A stretch of DNA of 64,000 nt from Heligmosomoides polygyrus polygyrus (GCA_947396885.1 OX377202.1:10354001-10418000); one strand, 5' to 3'; shown: positions 48,567-58,399, counted from the first letter of the stretch. Numbers and translations are program-made. Notes: generated from the letters alone by a model not told the origin.

Positions 48567-50231
48567 GTGTTCCGTGCATTTCGAAAAAATCAATCACATA
48601 TCCTTCTCCCTACTAACCCTTATCGGAGCTCGCGATCTAGTAAGGTCTGCCGTCCTCGCGAAGGCAAATATCGATGCTACGTACGGATTAATTCGCACCA
48701 ACTACTGCTCCAATATGGACCCCTAGGGGAAGATGCAGTTTTGGAATCTGAAGTGCAACCAAATAGCGATCTTCTTGCCCAGTTGACAAAAGCTGAGATG
48801 CAAATAAAGTCACGGCAAGGAGCATACGAGAAAGCTTTAAATGCCTTCACCGAGGCCGTTGAGAAACTCGATGAAGATCTTACAGAGGAGGAGGAGAAGA
48901 AGATCATCGAACACATAGAGGGCGCAGAAGAAACTATTACGGAAGCGGAAAATGTGCTTCTAAGGATACAAATTAACAAGCAGCGCTTGTTAGATCAAGG
49001 ACGCTTTGCTAACTCAGCGCATGAAGCCTCAGCAGCTTCTTCAATGCGCATTGAGTTGCCAAAAATACCCATTCCAGAATTCAGTGGAAAAAATTGGCAG
49101 TGGGACAATTTTTGGCAACTATTCCACGCCACTGTGCATTCACTGCCAATTTCAGAGCTGCAAAAATTTAACTATCTCCTCAGTGCATTGAAAGGCGAAG
49201 CCAAAGCTTCAGTTGCACGATTCCAAGTCACTTCCTCCAACTACAGCACGGTAGTGGAATACTTGAAGGAGAAGTACGGCAACACTCAAAAAATAGTTAC
49301 GTCTTTGCATGAGCAGCTGGAGAACTGGACTGCAAAGGGTTCTAAGCTTAAGGATCAACGAGAGCTTTTTGATCAATTGTCCGTCATAACTGCCCAACTA
49401 CAAAGCAAAGGCGAGTCTTTGGAAAGTCCTTGGTTCTTGTCAAAGGTTCTATCCAAATTCGCAGAGCCGATCCAGCGAAGAGTGCTCAAGGAGAAGGTTA
49501 CCCTACCGCAGTCAGAGAGCTGGACGATGCAACAGCTCATGACAACTCTGGACGTCGTTCTCAAGCAGGAAGAAGAAATAGAGCTTCAGATGCCAAAAAA
49601 GCCTTCTCATCAACAGCAATTGAAGGAAATGAGAAGAACCGAATATAACCCAAGACAACGGACCCCATATTGCTTCTATTGTGACAATACGGAGCATTGG
49701 TCAGTTGCATGCACTAAAATCACTCAACCTAAAGCCAGGTTAGAGCACCTAAAGAAGAATCAACGGTGCATTTGCTGCAGCTCTAAAAACCATTCTTACG
49801 CTCAATGCAAAGGTAGAGGGTGCTTAAAATGTGGAAATAAGCACCACACCTCAATATGCTTTCGTTCAAGCACCGAAACTTCATCGGCCCTTTCTCCGTC
49901 CTACAGCAAAAGTGCAGTAGACAAAAAGAAGGATGAACGAAGCAGAACCTCACAGGTGCGACACAACCTAGTAACGCGTGAGGAGGGAAAAACCACCGCG
50001 CTCCAAGCCAACGAGGACAGTGAACACTTGACTGTAATGAATGTCAAGAATAGTTCCACTCATGAGCGACGAGGAGACGTATTCCTTTTAACGGGAACAA
50101 TGAAAACTTTACATCCACGCACTCACGAGCTTGCGGAACTTCATGTTCTCCTTGATACTGGAGCAGTCTGTTCTTTCATCGATGCTAAATTGGCTAAGGA
50201 ACTAGACCTGCTAAATTGGCTAAAGAACTAG
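48567..50231 (+). CDS. BEL/Pao gag with protease start
   Basis: A frame of about 554 codons. It has a coiled-coil, acidic N-terminal region around residues 70-135, a Pao-type gag core (residues about 160-330, with IPEFSGKNWQWDNFWQLF and LLSALKGEAKASV), then zinc knuckles CFYCDNTEHWSVAC, CICCSSKNHSYAQC and CLKCGNKHHTSIC, and an aspartic protease start LLDTGAVCSFIDAKLA near residue 530. Coding begins at a GTG in the open frame; the real ATG is uncertain (first in-frame ATG is about 48798). The frame ends just after the protease motif, at a short duplicated GCTAAATTGGCTAA, so the protease is truncated. Confidence 0.87.
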   Translation: MFRAFRKNQSHILLPTNPYRSSRSSKVCRPREGKYRCYVRINSHQLLLQYGPLGEDAVLESEVQPNSDLLAQLTKAEMQIKSRQGAYEKALNAFTEAVEKLDEDLTEEEEKKIIEHIEGAEETITEAENVLLRIQINKQRLLDQGRFANSAHEASAASSMRIELPKIPIPEFSGKNWQWDNFWQLFHATVHSLPISELQKFNYLLSALKGEAKASVARFQVTSSNYSTVVEYLKEKYGNTQKIVTSLHEQLENWTAKGSKLKDQRELFDQLSVITAQLQSKGESLESPWFLSKVLSKFAEPIQRRVLKEKVTLPQSESWTMQQLMTTLDVVLKQEEEIELQMPKKPSHQQQLKEMRRTEYNPRQRTPYCFYCDNTEHWSVACTKITQPKARLEHLKKNQRCICCSSKNHSYAQCKGRGCLKCGNKHHTSICFRSSTETSSALSPSYSKSAVDKKKDERSRTSQVRHNLVTREEGKTTALQANEDSEHLTVMNVKNSSTHERRGDVFLLTGTMKTLHPRTHELAELHVLLDTGAVCSFIDAKLAKELDLLNWLKN

Positions 50232-51678
50232 ATGACGCTTCATGCTCTTCATCAGCAAGCCGATGTAGGCGCCACACTACGCTCTGACTGGCTGCACCTT
50301 CGACGAGATGAAGTTTTCCTCCTGGAGGCACCAGGAGAACAAATTCTCCTACTTAATAGATGTCTGCGAACTGGAGAACTGACTAAGGAGAAGATGATCA
50401 AATTGGCGACGCGGTACCTTCTCACGGAACGGATGTTCGAACAACAGGTGGAGAATGGCAAGCTGAACTCGACCCATCTACATACCTGGTACAACAAACC
50501 ACACAAGTTCAACGTCAAGTCCGACGAAGTGTTCCAGTTCGCGTACGACAATCTAAGCCAGCTTGAGGAGCTGATCAACGAACTAGAAAGGAAACAACGA
50601 AGAGCGGAAAGAGATTTTCATCGCTCCAAAACGACATCTATCCTGAGCAAGAAGGACGCCAGCTGCTGCACATCCTTCGTAAGCGTTTCCAGAATGAGAT
50701 TGGACAGCTCCGAAACAAGTTGAAAGATCAGGAGCTAAAACTGAAACGGATGCAGGACACGATCAATTCGTTGAAAAAACAGACCACGCCGAACACCTCA
50801 AACAGTGGCATAGAGGCTACGGTCGACCTCTCCAAGAAGACAGATAGGACCGCAATAGTGGAATCACCTATACCTGATCTGGTGAGCGACGACGAATACT
50901 TTCACCGCATGCTGGACGAAGTTCAAGGCAACAATATTGGCTCTGAGGTTCAGATGCAAGATCAGGAACTAGCGAACATCGACCGCATGGAACTAGAGAA
51001 TGATGTTCCTGCAAAGCAAAGGGAACATCATCAACAAGTCCCTTTTTCTATGGTACAACTGGTGCCTGTTCCTGCAGAGCAAAGGGAACAGAAAGGGCAA
51101 GCTTCTGCTCATCAGCTACGACACTTACAGCCCCCAGAAACCATCAGAATGAGCATCGAGCACCTAGCGGCTATCGTCCTAGAATACAAGTGCAACATCC
51201 CGAACAGCATCGTCATGACGATAGCCACCTCGCTTGGATATACGCTGACAGAGACGATCATCATCTGCAAGCCCAGGCAGAAGCTCTACGAGAAATCCTG
51301 CATGAGTTCCCATATCGGACCATCAGAGATTCTGATAAGGTAGATGATACGGTGCAGTGTATCTTCTGCCTGGCCGTTGCTCGTCACTATTCCGACTCCT
51401 GTCCAGTTGCGATCGATGGCGAGGAGCGATTTGCTATAGTCATGAAAGAAGGGATATGCCGTTACTGCTTGGAGAACTGTCCAGCGGAACGTTGCAGATT
51501 CAGGACGAAACGGCCCTGCTGGTATTGTAAGAAAATAGAAGGTACGATCGTGGAGGACCTTATTCCCGACGACAGAGGACACCACAGAGCGCTATGTCCT
51601 GTACCAGACAGGAGATCCATCGTACGCGAGCGACTAACGCGAGTCCACAGGGAGATCGACAGGCTGTGGCCGCAATGA
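50232..51678 (+). pseudogene. Coiled-coil and triple zinc-knuckle ORF (accessory), frameshifted
   Basis: Three overlapping frames read as one protein: an N-terminal helical region (FNVKSDEVFQFAYDNLSQL), a coiled coil (ELINELERKQRRAERDF, later LRNKLKDQELKLKRMQDTI), a charged middle, and C-terminal zinc-knuckle-like motifs CIFCLAVARHYSDSC, CRYCLENCPAERC and CWYCKKI...HHRALC. Frame changes lie near 50640 and 51290. The C-terminal half resembles the ORF end at 54650-54968. It may be a gag-like or nucleic-acid-binding accessory protein of another LTR element; I do not know a named family for it. Confidence 0.6.
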
Positions 51679-51689
51679 AGTCGTGCCGG

Positions 51690-52100
51690 CGGAGTGTCGA
51701 CAAAGTCGACTTGATCTTTTATTGTTTAGTAGTGTTAGTGTTTAGTGTTTAGTGTTGTTTTAGTTCTTCCACCATTGTAAGCTATTAGCATGTGCTATTG
51801 AAGTCATGTTTTAACGAGATAGCTCCGGCTCGCGGCTATCTCGGTCGTTATCAATCGCTATGCAGTTGTATAAAAGCCGATGGAGAGGGGAGAGGTTCAC
51901 TTCTTCTACTTCCCACTTCTTCTCGCTTGGCAATCTTCAGCTCTCAACTTCAGCTGACTACACAAGTGCCCGCTCTCCTCTCCACAAGTACTACGGCTTG
52001 TTAGTCTACTTCTTCGTTTGTTTGTTCCATAAACCTATAAAATAACTTGTGTTAAGTACAGCACAAGTTTTTCACCAGCAAACAGTCCCGCGTGGCATCA
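51690..52100 (+). repeat. LTR-like sequence inside the BEL element
   Basis: Directly follows the zinc-knuckle ORF. It has GTATAAAAGCC (TATA-like, about 51867), pyrimidine-rich leader sequence, CATAAACCTATAAAATAAC near the end, and ends CCGCGTGGCATCACA, similar in style to the CCGCGTGGCAG near the BEL LTR end. It differs from the outer LTRs, so it looks like the LTR of a second element. No second copy is in the window. Confidence 0.5.
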
Positions 52101-52144
52101 CACAAGTGGGGTAGGTCTAAAGAGAGAGGGAGTAGGCACTTTCA

Positions 52145-52660
52145 CATTATGAATGGGACGAACCTCTAAGCGATACCTACAAACAGCAGTGGATCAGTAT
52201 CGTAAACGAGCTGTCAGGATTTGAGAAGCGCGTGTGAAGATGCATCACGCTATCAACAGTTTCGCACACCTTGGTTACCTACTGTGATGCAAGCTCGCTA
52301 GCAATGACTGCATACACTCTTAGTTGAGATCGAGGGATGCATCAATAGCAGGCCTCTTACGTATCAGGAAGACAACATCGAAGACGGGCTACTACCCCTT
52401 CGTCCTATAGACTTCCTTCAACGAAATATTGACATAACATTACCGTTGGAATTCTCTGAGGAGGACAAAAGGGATCCTACATACCTGCCCTCGAGTGAAT
52501 CTGCAAGCTTAGAAACTCAACGCCAAACTCAGAAAGCTCTTAAATCCTCCTGTACTTTTACGGAGCACTATTGGAAGATGTGGAAGGATCAATATCTAAA
52601 ATCACTCCGAGAGCAGCACCGCCAGAGCATCAATAACAAGGCAGGATGTGCAAAAATACC
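52145..52660 (+). pseudogene. Pol remnant: RNase H piece joined to integrase C-terminal domain
   Basis: 52145-52318 reads as Pao-type RNase H region (HYEWDEPLSDTYKQQW, one stop, then LVTYCDASSLAMTAYT). Near 52318 it jumps in frame and sequence to LLVEIEGCINSRPLTY and PLRPIDFLQRNIDITLP, the C-terminal domain after the integrase core, ending in EHYWKMWKDQYLKSLREQHR near 52620. The RNase H end and integrase core are deleted here; an integrase core appears downstream at 53800-54590 instead. Confidence 0.75.
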
Positions 52661-52662
52661 GC

Positions 52663-52690
52663 GCATCGGTGGTTCAGTGGTAGAATGCTC
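52663..52690 (+). tRNA. 5' fragment of tRNA-Gly captured in the BEL element
   Basis: 28 bases beginning GCATCGGTGGTTCAGTGG and ending GAATGCTC match the 5' end of nematode tRNA-Gly (GCC) from base 1 to the anticodon stem. The A box TGGTTCAGTGG is complete. The anticodon loop and T arm are missing; after TGCTC the sequence AACCGCGC then GAGCA can still form a stem. It starts exactly at the mature tRNA end. It is a partial gene copy, so no working tRNA is expected. Confidence 0.75.
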
Positions 52691-52707
52691 AACCGCGCGA
52701 GCAGTGG

Positions 52708-53520
52708 ATGTCGCGTACAGCAATGTTAGTGACAGCTTTGCTTGCTCTCCTATGCTGCGTCACAACTCGGCCGGTCAATGAGTCAAGAACAACTGTGACA
52801 GACGATATCCCGGAGACCACACCAGAGTATGTAATTGAAGGGAATTCAGCAGACCCGGTGTTTCTGGTAAGGAAGGCATCGAAAAGCCGAATGCTCGCTT
52901 TTCCGGATCCATCAGTCCATACGCAAAGGTAAAAAAAATCAATCGTTGATCATGGCAACCAGACTCATCCACCCCCACTCTCTGATCAGACCGTACAATA
53001 CATGTGTGTGCAAAGTCCGTCTTCGCACCTGGGTGTGCGGACAGGATTGGTCCTTCTCTCATTATGAAGTCAATAGCGACTCTGAGGCACCATACGCCCT
53101 TGGAGCGTGCACAGAATTGTGCCACGAGAGAAGCTACAAGGGAACAAAGTACGCGTCGAACAAATTCAGCTGGAGCGATGCATCAGACAAGTCGTGCGGA
53201 TTTTTCGTACGATCAGGTCATTCTGTTATTGCGGATATTGTTATTGAGGATCGACCAGTGAACAAAGATGATCAATACGTAGATTTCCCGAGTTGTTCGA
53301 TCACTCAAGTGTTCTGCAAAGTCAACAAATACACATACTACATCCCGATAGCCCAATCAGCGGCAAGGTGCGCATTTTCCGTCCAGAACCCATGGCGTGC
53401 GAATACATTAGACGCAGCAAGAAGTTAGTCGAGGTTGTTTGTCCCAATTCGGTATCTATGACCATCAGTTCAGGCCTATGGTCACATCCCGACTTGACAC
53501 ATGGCGAAATCCACTATTTA
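52708..53520 (+). pseudogene. Env-like region, frameshifted
   Basis: ATG at 52708 opens a frame with a clear signal peptide (hydrophobic LVTALLALLCCV) and continues for about 74 codons to a stop at 52932. A second frame (52946-53428) is Cys-rich (CVCKVRLRTWVCGQDW, GACTELCHERS, SDKSCGFFVRSG, FPSCSITQVFCKV). A third short frame follows (53293-53523). Secreted and Cys-rich, located in a BEL element, it is probably a decayed envelope-type gene such as some nematode BEL elements carry; I could not tie it to a named fusion-protein family. Frame breaks show it is not functional as it stands. Confidence 0.45.
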
Positions 53521-54968
53521 TGACTGACCAAGGTGTCGTTATATCTATAGACGACTTGAAGCACGTTAATTCTAGCAATGGCCACGCAATCACAACATTC
53601 CTATATGGCCACAAGTCACAGTCCTTGACTGTGTATGGTGATGAATTTGCTTCACACTTGCACTCGGCACTGATGAAGTTGATGTCAGATGTAGACGGTC
53701 GACTGGGGACGTTCGAGACACGCCTGTTCCAACTGCAGCTGGATGGTGCTCACCGTGCATTGATCATAAACCACCAGGCTTTTCATATTGGAGCTCAGTA
53801 CAAAAAAGAGCTGTCCAAAAACTTAAACTTGAAGGAAGACGACGACGGCTTGCTAAGAGCATATGGACGAATCAACAATTCGGAATTAGGAAACAAAAAT
53901 CCTATCCTTGTTGTTCCAAACACAGAACTTTGCCGACTCATCGTGCAAGAAGCTCATGGACATTTCCACAGCAGCACGAACCACACTATAGCTGAAGTAC
54001 GACAGCAGTACTGGATTCCTCGTCTGCGAGGAGAAGTAAAGAAGTGCATACGTTCATGCGTTCCATGCCAGAAAATCAACAACTTGCCCTATAAGTACCC
54101 AAGGATGCCGGACGTGCCTTCCCAAAGAGTGATGAAGTCTCGACCATTCCGGCATATAGGGCTTGACTACTTCGGACCACTGCACATATACGAAGAAAGC
54201 AAGCAACGTGCGGAAGTGTATGGGTGCATATTCACCTGCTCAGTAACTCGCCTAATACATCTTGAAGTCGTATCGGATGGAACAACAGAGAAATTTCTGA
54301 ATGCCTTCCGACGGCTTGTTGCTCGTCGGGGAAAGCCGCAAACAGTTACCTGCGACAACGCACCTACCTTTATTCTCGGAAGCCAGATCATCAACAGCTG
54401 CTTGAAAGAGAAAGCGGATGACTTACTTCAAGAGATGAGCGGTAAACTTATTGAATGGAAGCACATAACTCCATACTCACCCTGGAAATGTGGCTTCTAC
54501 GAACGACTCATCAAGTCAGTGAAGCATGCACTATTCAAATCTGTTGGAAAACGCATTCTCACAAGGGAGCAACTGCGGATCGAAATCGAGAGCTTGCAGT
54601 ACCTTCCGAAGCGCAAGTTCCTTCAGCAAGCGACAATGAGACCAGAGGAGCGATTCCTCAGATGCGGATTCTGCTTTGCGAAAGGAGAACACTACAGTGA
54701 CATGTGCCCGGACGCCCCTTCTCGGAAGGGGAGAATCAAGTGTCGCTTCTGTCTGGATGCACTTCATGAAAGTAACCGGTGCAAGAGAAAAAGAAAGGCG
54801 TGCAACTACTGCAATTCAATCGACCACCACACGGCTTTGTGCGACTTACCGGAGCAACTAGCGGACTTAGAAATGGAGTACGACGAGTTGCGGAACGAAC
54901 TGGAAATGATCGACGACCACTACGGACCATCGACCTCAAGCCGCCGGGAGTACCGCGAACGCGAGTAG
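53439..54968 (+). CDS. BEL/Pao integrase core fused to a zinc-knuckle tail
   Basis: One open frame of 509 codons. Residues about 1-110 are not recognised. Then the integrase: HHCC zinc site in VQEAHGHFHSSTNHT and CIRSCVPCQKI, core Asp in IGLDYFGPL, second Asp in TCDNAPTF, Glu in GFYERLIKSVKHAL, so the DDE triad is complete. After REQLRIEIES the usual C-terminal integrase domain is absent; instead come zinc knuckles CGFCFAKGEHYSDMC, CRFCLDALHESNRC and CNYCNSIDHHTALC and an acidic end (YDELRNELEMIDDHY). The frame ends inside the 3' LTR. The missing C-terminal domain is found upstream at 52320-52620. Confidence 0.82.
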   Translation: MSQFGIYDHQFRPMVTSRLDTWRNPLFMTDQGVVISIDDLKHVNSSNGHAITTFLYGHKSQSLTVYGDEFASHLHSALMKLMSDVDGRLGTFETRLFQLQLDGAHRALIINHQAFHIGAQYKKELSKNLNLKEDDDGLLRAYGRINNSELGNKNPILVVPNTELCRLIVQEAHGHFHSSTNHTIAEVRQQYWIPRLRGEVKKCIRSCVPCQKINNLPYKYPRMPDVPSQRVMKSRPFRHIGLDYFGPLHIYEESKQRAEVYGCIFTCSVTRLIHLEVVSDGTTEKFLNAFRRLVARRGKPQTVTCDNAPTFILGSQIINSCLKEKADDLLQEMSGKLIEWKHITPYSPWKCGFYERLIKSVKHALFKSVGKRILTREQLRIEIESLQYLPKRKFLQQATMRPEERFLRCGFCFAKGEHYSDMCPDAPSRKGRIKCRFCLDALHESNRCKRKRKACNYCNSIDHHTALCDLPEQLADLEMEYDELRNELEMIDDHYGPSTSSRREYRERE

Positions 54969-55437
54969 AGAAAAAAGTGGACTTCCGTAGCTTTTTAGGT
55001 TTCTTTAAGCTCATGTAGGATAACTCTTGCTCTAGACCACATTTTCTCATACAAGAATTTGCTGTGTTTCCCATAGGCTTGAGATGTTGACGCCGACAAG
55101 GCAGGAATGTGTGAGACGGCGGCTGCGACCGCGTATATATGTCGCCTGCTCGGCACCACACGGTGCTTCGAGCTTTTTGCTCGTCTTATTTTTCCTCTAT
55201 TTCACTTTTATCGATTTCTCTCTTCTGTAGCATCTAGGAATTTCAGGGTAGGAAGGTGCATTTTTTGTAAGGGTGCATTAAAGGTGCTTAAGCTGAGTCA
55301 CTTTCTTACTCATCATCGGCAGATTGCTTTCTGGTGTATTTTCGTGCATATTTTATTATTTCTATTACAATAAACGTTTAATTACCCAAGTTTGAGGTAA
55401 TCTGCGTAGCAGTTATTCACTGAGGTATCGATCGCAT
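54951..55437 (+). repeat. 3' LTR of the BEL element
   Basis: 487 bp, same sequence as the 5' LTR apart from scattered substitutions and an extra 11 bp (TCACTGAGGTA) near its end. The sequence just before it (CAAGCCGCCGGGAG) is not a good polypurine tract, which is odd for a plus-strand priming site. Confidence 0.85.
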
Positions 55438-55724
55438 ACCAGCAATTAGATCCAGTAAGAAGAAACGAGTGAGGGAGAACCTGGCTTCGGAAGACATGTC
55501 AACGACAACTTGAAACGGTATCTTTTGAGCATGAGAACGATTGCAGAGGAGCAACCTTGAGACAGAAGTACTGCGCAGCACAAACCAATGACATTACTGG
55601 CCGGTCAGGAAAGATTGTCTATGATAAAGGTACCGAAGTGGTGAAGGGCTTGATGCCAATAAAGTACGCACCAAGTCCTAGATGCTAGCGAATTTTATGT
55701 TTTACAATAACCACTTTCCATAGA

Positions 55725-55800
55725 TCAGTGATGCTGCAAAGTCGCGCGAAGCGCGAAAGTGCGAGACACGCCATTAGGCGTGTCGGAGCACTTGTAGAGA
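55725..55800. repeat. Hairpin repeat related to 24290-24420
   Basis: GATGCTGCAAAGTCGCGCGA, GCGCGAAAGTGCGAGACACG and CGTGTCGGAGCACTTGTAG. GAGACACGCCATTAGGCGTGTC forms a tight hairpin, shown here in halves GACACGCC and GGCGTGTC. The rest of 55444-56530 is AT-rich with no gene recognised. Confidence 0.5.
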
Positions 55801-56533
55801 ATAGATAACGATAGCATAATCTGAGAGTATTGTGCGCTTATAATGCAGTTATTGTTGTTTTAATTATTTTTGTGTGGGGTTAAACCTATCTCTAAAGCGC
55901 ACAAACCTTGGGGTTAGTTATTTTCCTAACGAACTTCCGTGCGTGGATAGCGGTGTAGATGAGCCGAGGCGGATGTTGACCGATCACAGAATCGGCCTTT
56001 TAAACGATTAAACATTCACAAAGTGCTTGGTATAGAGAATCGTATGGCAAATATAACGCAGTAGGTGAACAAAGGAGTCTACCAAAAGTGCACATTTATG
56101 TACTAACGACTCCGAAATGCTGCTAACGTAATTGTTGCCGAAAAATGTGATGAAAACGTGAAAAAGAAAACTGCAAAAGTGAATTCCGAACGTTGCTATA
56201 TCGAACTTCAGACATCTAGATTTTCTTCTCTTCTTTTACTGTTTTATGGTTATTGGAGCCACATTTCAATTGGATTTTGCTACTTCGTTATTTGAAGATA
56301 CCCAAGCTAAGGTAGAGCATGCTGGCTGATTTTTTTCGAAAATTTAGAACCTTTTACGGAGCCGATTTCGTATAACCCCCTTGTCTATCGCCAACTCGCC
56401 TTTGTGACGCAAAAGCGTTTTTTGCGTAGCATCATGATAACTTTTTTCAAAGAAAAGTCTTCCTTACAAAATTTTATAAAGATCGTTAGTATCATAATTG
56501 CTATTATATAATTTGGCATACGATGCAAAACTA

Positions 56534-57934
56534 TTAGGTTGTTGCATATGAAATGGCCGATTTTGCTACCTCAAGCTCTGGTCAACTTTTAGTGGCTACG
56601 AATGTTTCTGTTTTAGGCATTGCATATAGATTCTGAAGGTGGAGAATCTCCGCTTTCTTACCATTTTGGCTTTGTGATACAATCGCCTCTTGCCGAGTTT
56701 TTCGCGTTGTTTTTACAGTATGAATCAACGTGATGTACGGGTGCTCTACTTTAATGAATGGAAAGGTGGATACAACGCCACAGCCGCAGCTCGTAATGTC
56801 AACGCTGCATTCCGCTGAGGAACGCAAAATTGGCCACTGGTTCGAAAGTTTTCGAACTGGAGACGAAAGCCTCGAATGCGAAGACCGAGGTAGGCCGCTA
56901 GCACTCCTTAACGATGGCAAACTCAAAGCCATGGTGGGAGCGGATCTGTGTCAAACTGTGAGAGAGCTGCCACAGTATTTCGGCGTTGACGGCAGCACTA
57001 TCAGTCGCTACTTAAATGCGATCGGAAAAGTAAAGAAATTGGATCCTGCAGGAACTGAACGCCGGGCAGAGGTTGAAGCGCCACGACACCTGTGTTTCAT
57101 TAAGGTTGTGTGTAATCTAAGGAAGTTTTTTTAACAGGATGGTTACATGCGACGAAAAATGGAACCCTCATGATCTCGAAATCATCGTCGCTCTGCAAAA
57201 TGGCTAGATGAAGGTCCCAAGGAGATGCAGGAACCACGACTCCATCCAAAGAAGACCATGGCGGCGTATGGTGGACAATGGCTGGTATCCATTACAAGTT
57301 CTTGAAGTCTGGAGAGACTATCACAGCGGAGAGATGCTGTGCCGAAACTGAAGTGATGCTCCAGAAGTTGATTGAAAAACAGCCGGCTTTGGTCAATCGA
57401 AGTGGTCTAATCCTTCTGCATGACAGCGCGCTTCCGTACGTTTTAAAAAATGTTGGAAAAAAAGAAACTGGATGAATTGGGATACAAAACTGCGATTGAT
57501 TGTGTTGATTGAGTTGATTGCGAAGCAGATAGCTTTGGTCAATCAAAAAGGACCAATCCTACTTCATGACAACACGTTCCAAAAATTGTCGTCCAGAAAT
57601 TGGATGAATTGGGTTACGAAACTCTGCCACATCCGGCGTATTCACCAGATCTGTCACCTACCGATTATTATATTTTCAAGGAATTAGATCGTCATGTGGA
57701 GGACAAAAAATTCAGCAAATAAGATGATGTCGAAAATGACTTCTTATGTTTTCTTAATTCTCGGAGTTTTGATTTTCAAAAAGGCGGAATATCTAAACCA
57801 TTGCTGCGTTGAAAAAAACGTGTATTTATTGTAATTGTCGTGGTGCTTATTTCGTTGAAGAAAATTACTTATAAACAAAGTTATGATCTGTCAGTTTTCA
57901 GTTAAAATCGGCCATTTCATATGCAACGACCTAA
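56534..57934 (+). mobile_element. Degenerate mariner with internal duplication (1401 bp)
   Basis: TTAGGTTGTTGCATATGAAA on the left answers TTTCATATGCAACGACCTAA on the right. TA flanks the left end (56532-56533); the right flank is AA, probably a mutated TA. The transposase is decayed. The extra length comes from a duplicated segment (about 57362-57491 and 57506-57621). Confidence 0.88.
56719..57780 (+). pseudogene. Mariner transposase pseudogene
   Basis: The start MNQRDVRVLYFNEWKGG is of mariner type. Then come frameshifts, GDESLECEDRGRPLALL, LKAMVGADLCQTVREL, STISRYLNAIGKVKKLD (DNA-binding region), VTCDEKWNPHD (first Asp), a second-Asp region read twice (LLHDSALPYV and LLHDNTF), and LPHPAYSPDLSPTDYYIF (third Asp). 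Several stops. The repeated second-Asp block is an in-element tandem duplication. Confidence 0.82.
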
Positions 57935-58007
57935 AAGATAGAAGCCTGCCTCAATTAGGGAAGCTCTCAATTGAAATGTCCTTTCAACCTACCGCCGTCG
58001 TGTCTAA

Positions 58008-58141
58008 GCCGTAGTTTATACTTGCGCCGCCACGCGGCGCGGCACCACGATCGCCATAGATATCGATTTTTTGCGCCTCCCGATCGATATCTATCCTGAC
58101 CATCGTGCCGCGCCGCCCAGCGGCGCAAGTATAAACTGGGC
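58008..58141. mobile_element. GC-rich palindromic MITE (134 bp)
   Basis: GCCGTAGTTTATACTTGCGC and GCGCAAGTATAAACTGGGC are inverse ends; TAA on the left and TTA on the right. Central GATATCGAT and GATCGATATCTATC words as in the 35483 copy. Confidence 0.78.
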
Positions 58142-58175
58142 TTAACCTAGTTGTGCTTCTGGCAGCAAAAGAACT

Positions 58176-58395
58176 CTTCAACCTTCTTCCTTAGCATTTG
58201 TCCCGCTTGACAGTGGGGTCTGCTCTACTGGTCGGGATTAATACCGGCTTCTTTTACATCTTCGTACATTTGAAGTCAATTTAACCCTTGGCTGCCGTTG
58301 CGGTCACTCTCATACATTTGCGTTAAGGTCAATGATCCAAACACCATTTCCACGATCATCATGACCATATTACCGTAAGCGGGTTTCGGGTAGTT
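58176..58395 (-). pseudogene. RTE-like LINE 3' fragment
   Basis: The minus strand retains decayed versions of the C-terminal region seen at 37995-38533: the TTAGCATTTGTCCCGCTTGA block corresponds to TCAGCGTTTGTCCCGCTTAG there. It is separated from its upstream part (59115-59440) by a nested LINE. Confidence 0.6.
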
Positions 58396-58399
58396 TATG

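Larger units (their letters stand above)
47946..55437 (+). mobile_element. BEL/Pao-type LTR retrotransposon, scrambled interior (7.5 kb)
   Basis: LTRs at 47946-48421 and 54951-55437 differ by few substitutions and an 11-bp indel. The target duplication ACCAGC is at 47940-47945 and 55438-55443. A primer binding site for tRNA-Gly follows the 5' LTR. The interior holds gag with protease, an extra zinc-knuckle ORF followed by LTR-like sequence, a deleted RNase H/integrase-end piece, a tRNA-Gly fragment, an env-like region, an integrase core, and a second zinc-knuckle ORF. No reverse transcriptase palm is present and the pieces are out of order, so the copy cannot act alone. Perfect outer structure implies that it integrated in about this form. 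Confidence 0.85.

Noticed and set aside
52663..52740. Complete tRNA-Gly gene
   Set aside because: Only the 5' 28 bases match; anticodon loop and T arm are absent.
54736..55161. Minus-strand ORF repeated at 47945-48157
   Set aside because: It is an open frame antisense to the BEL LTRs and occurs twice only because LTRs are repeated.
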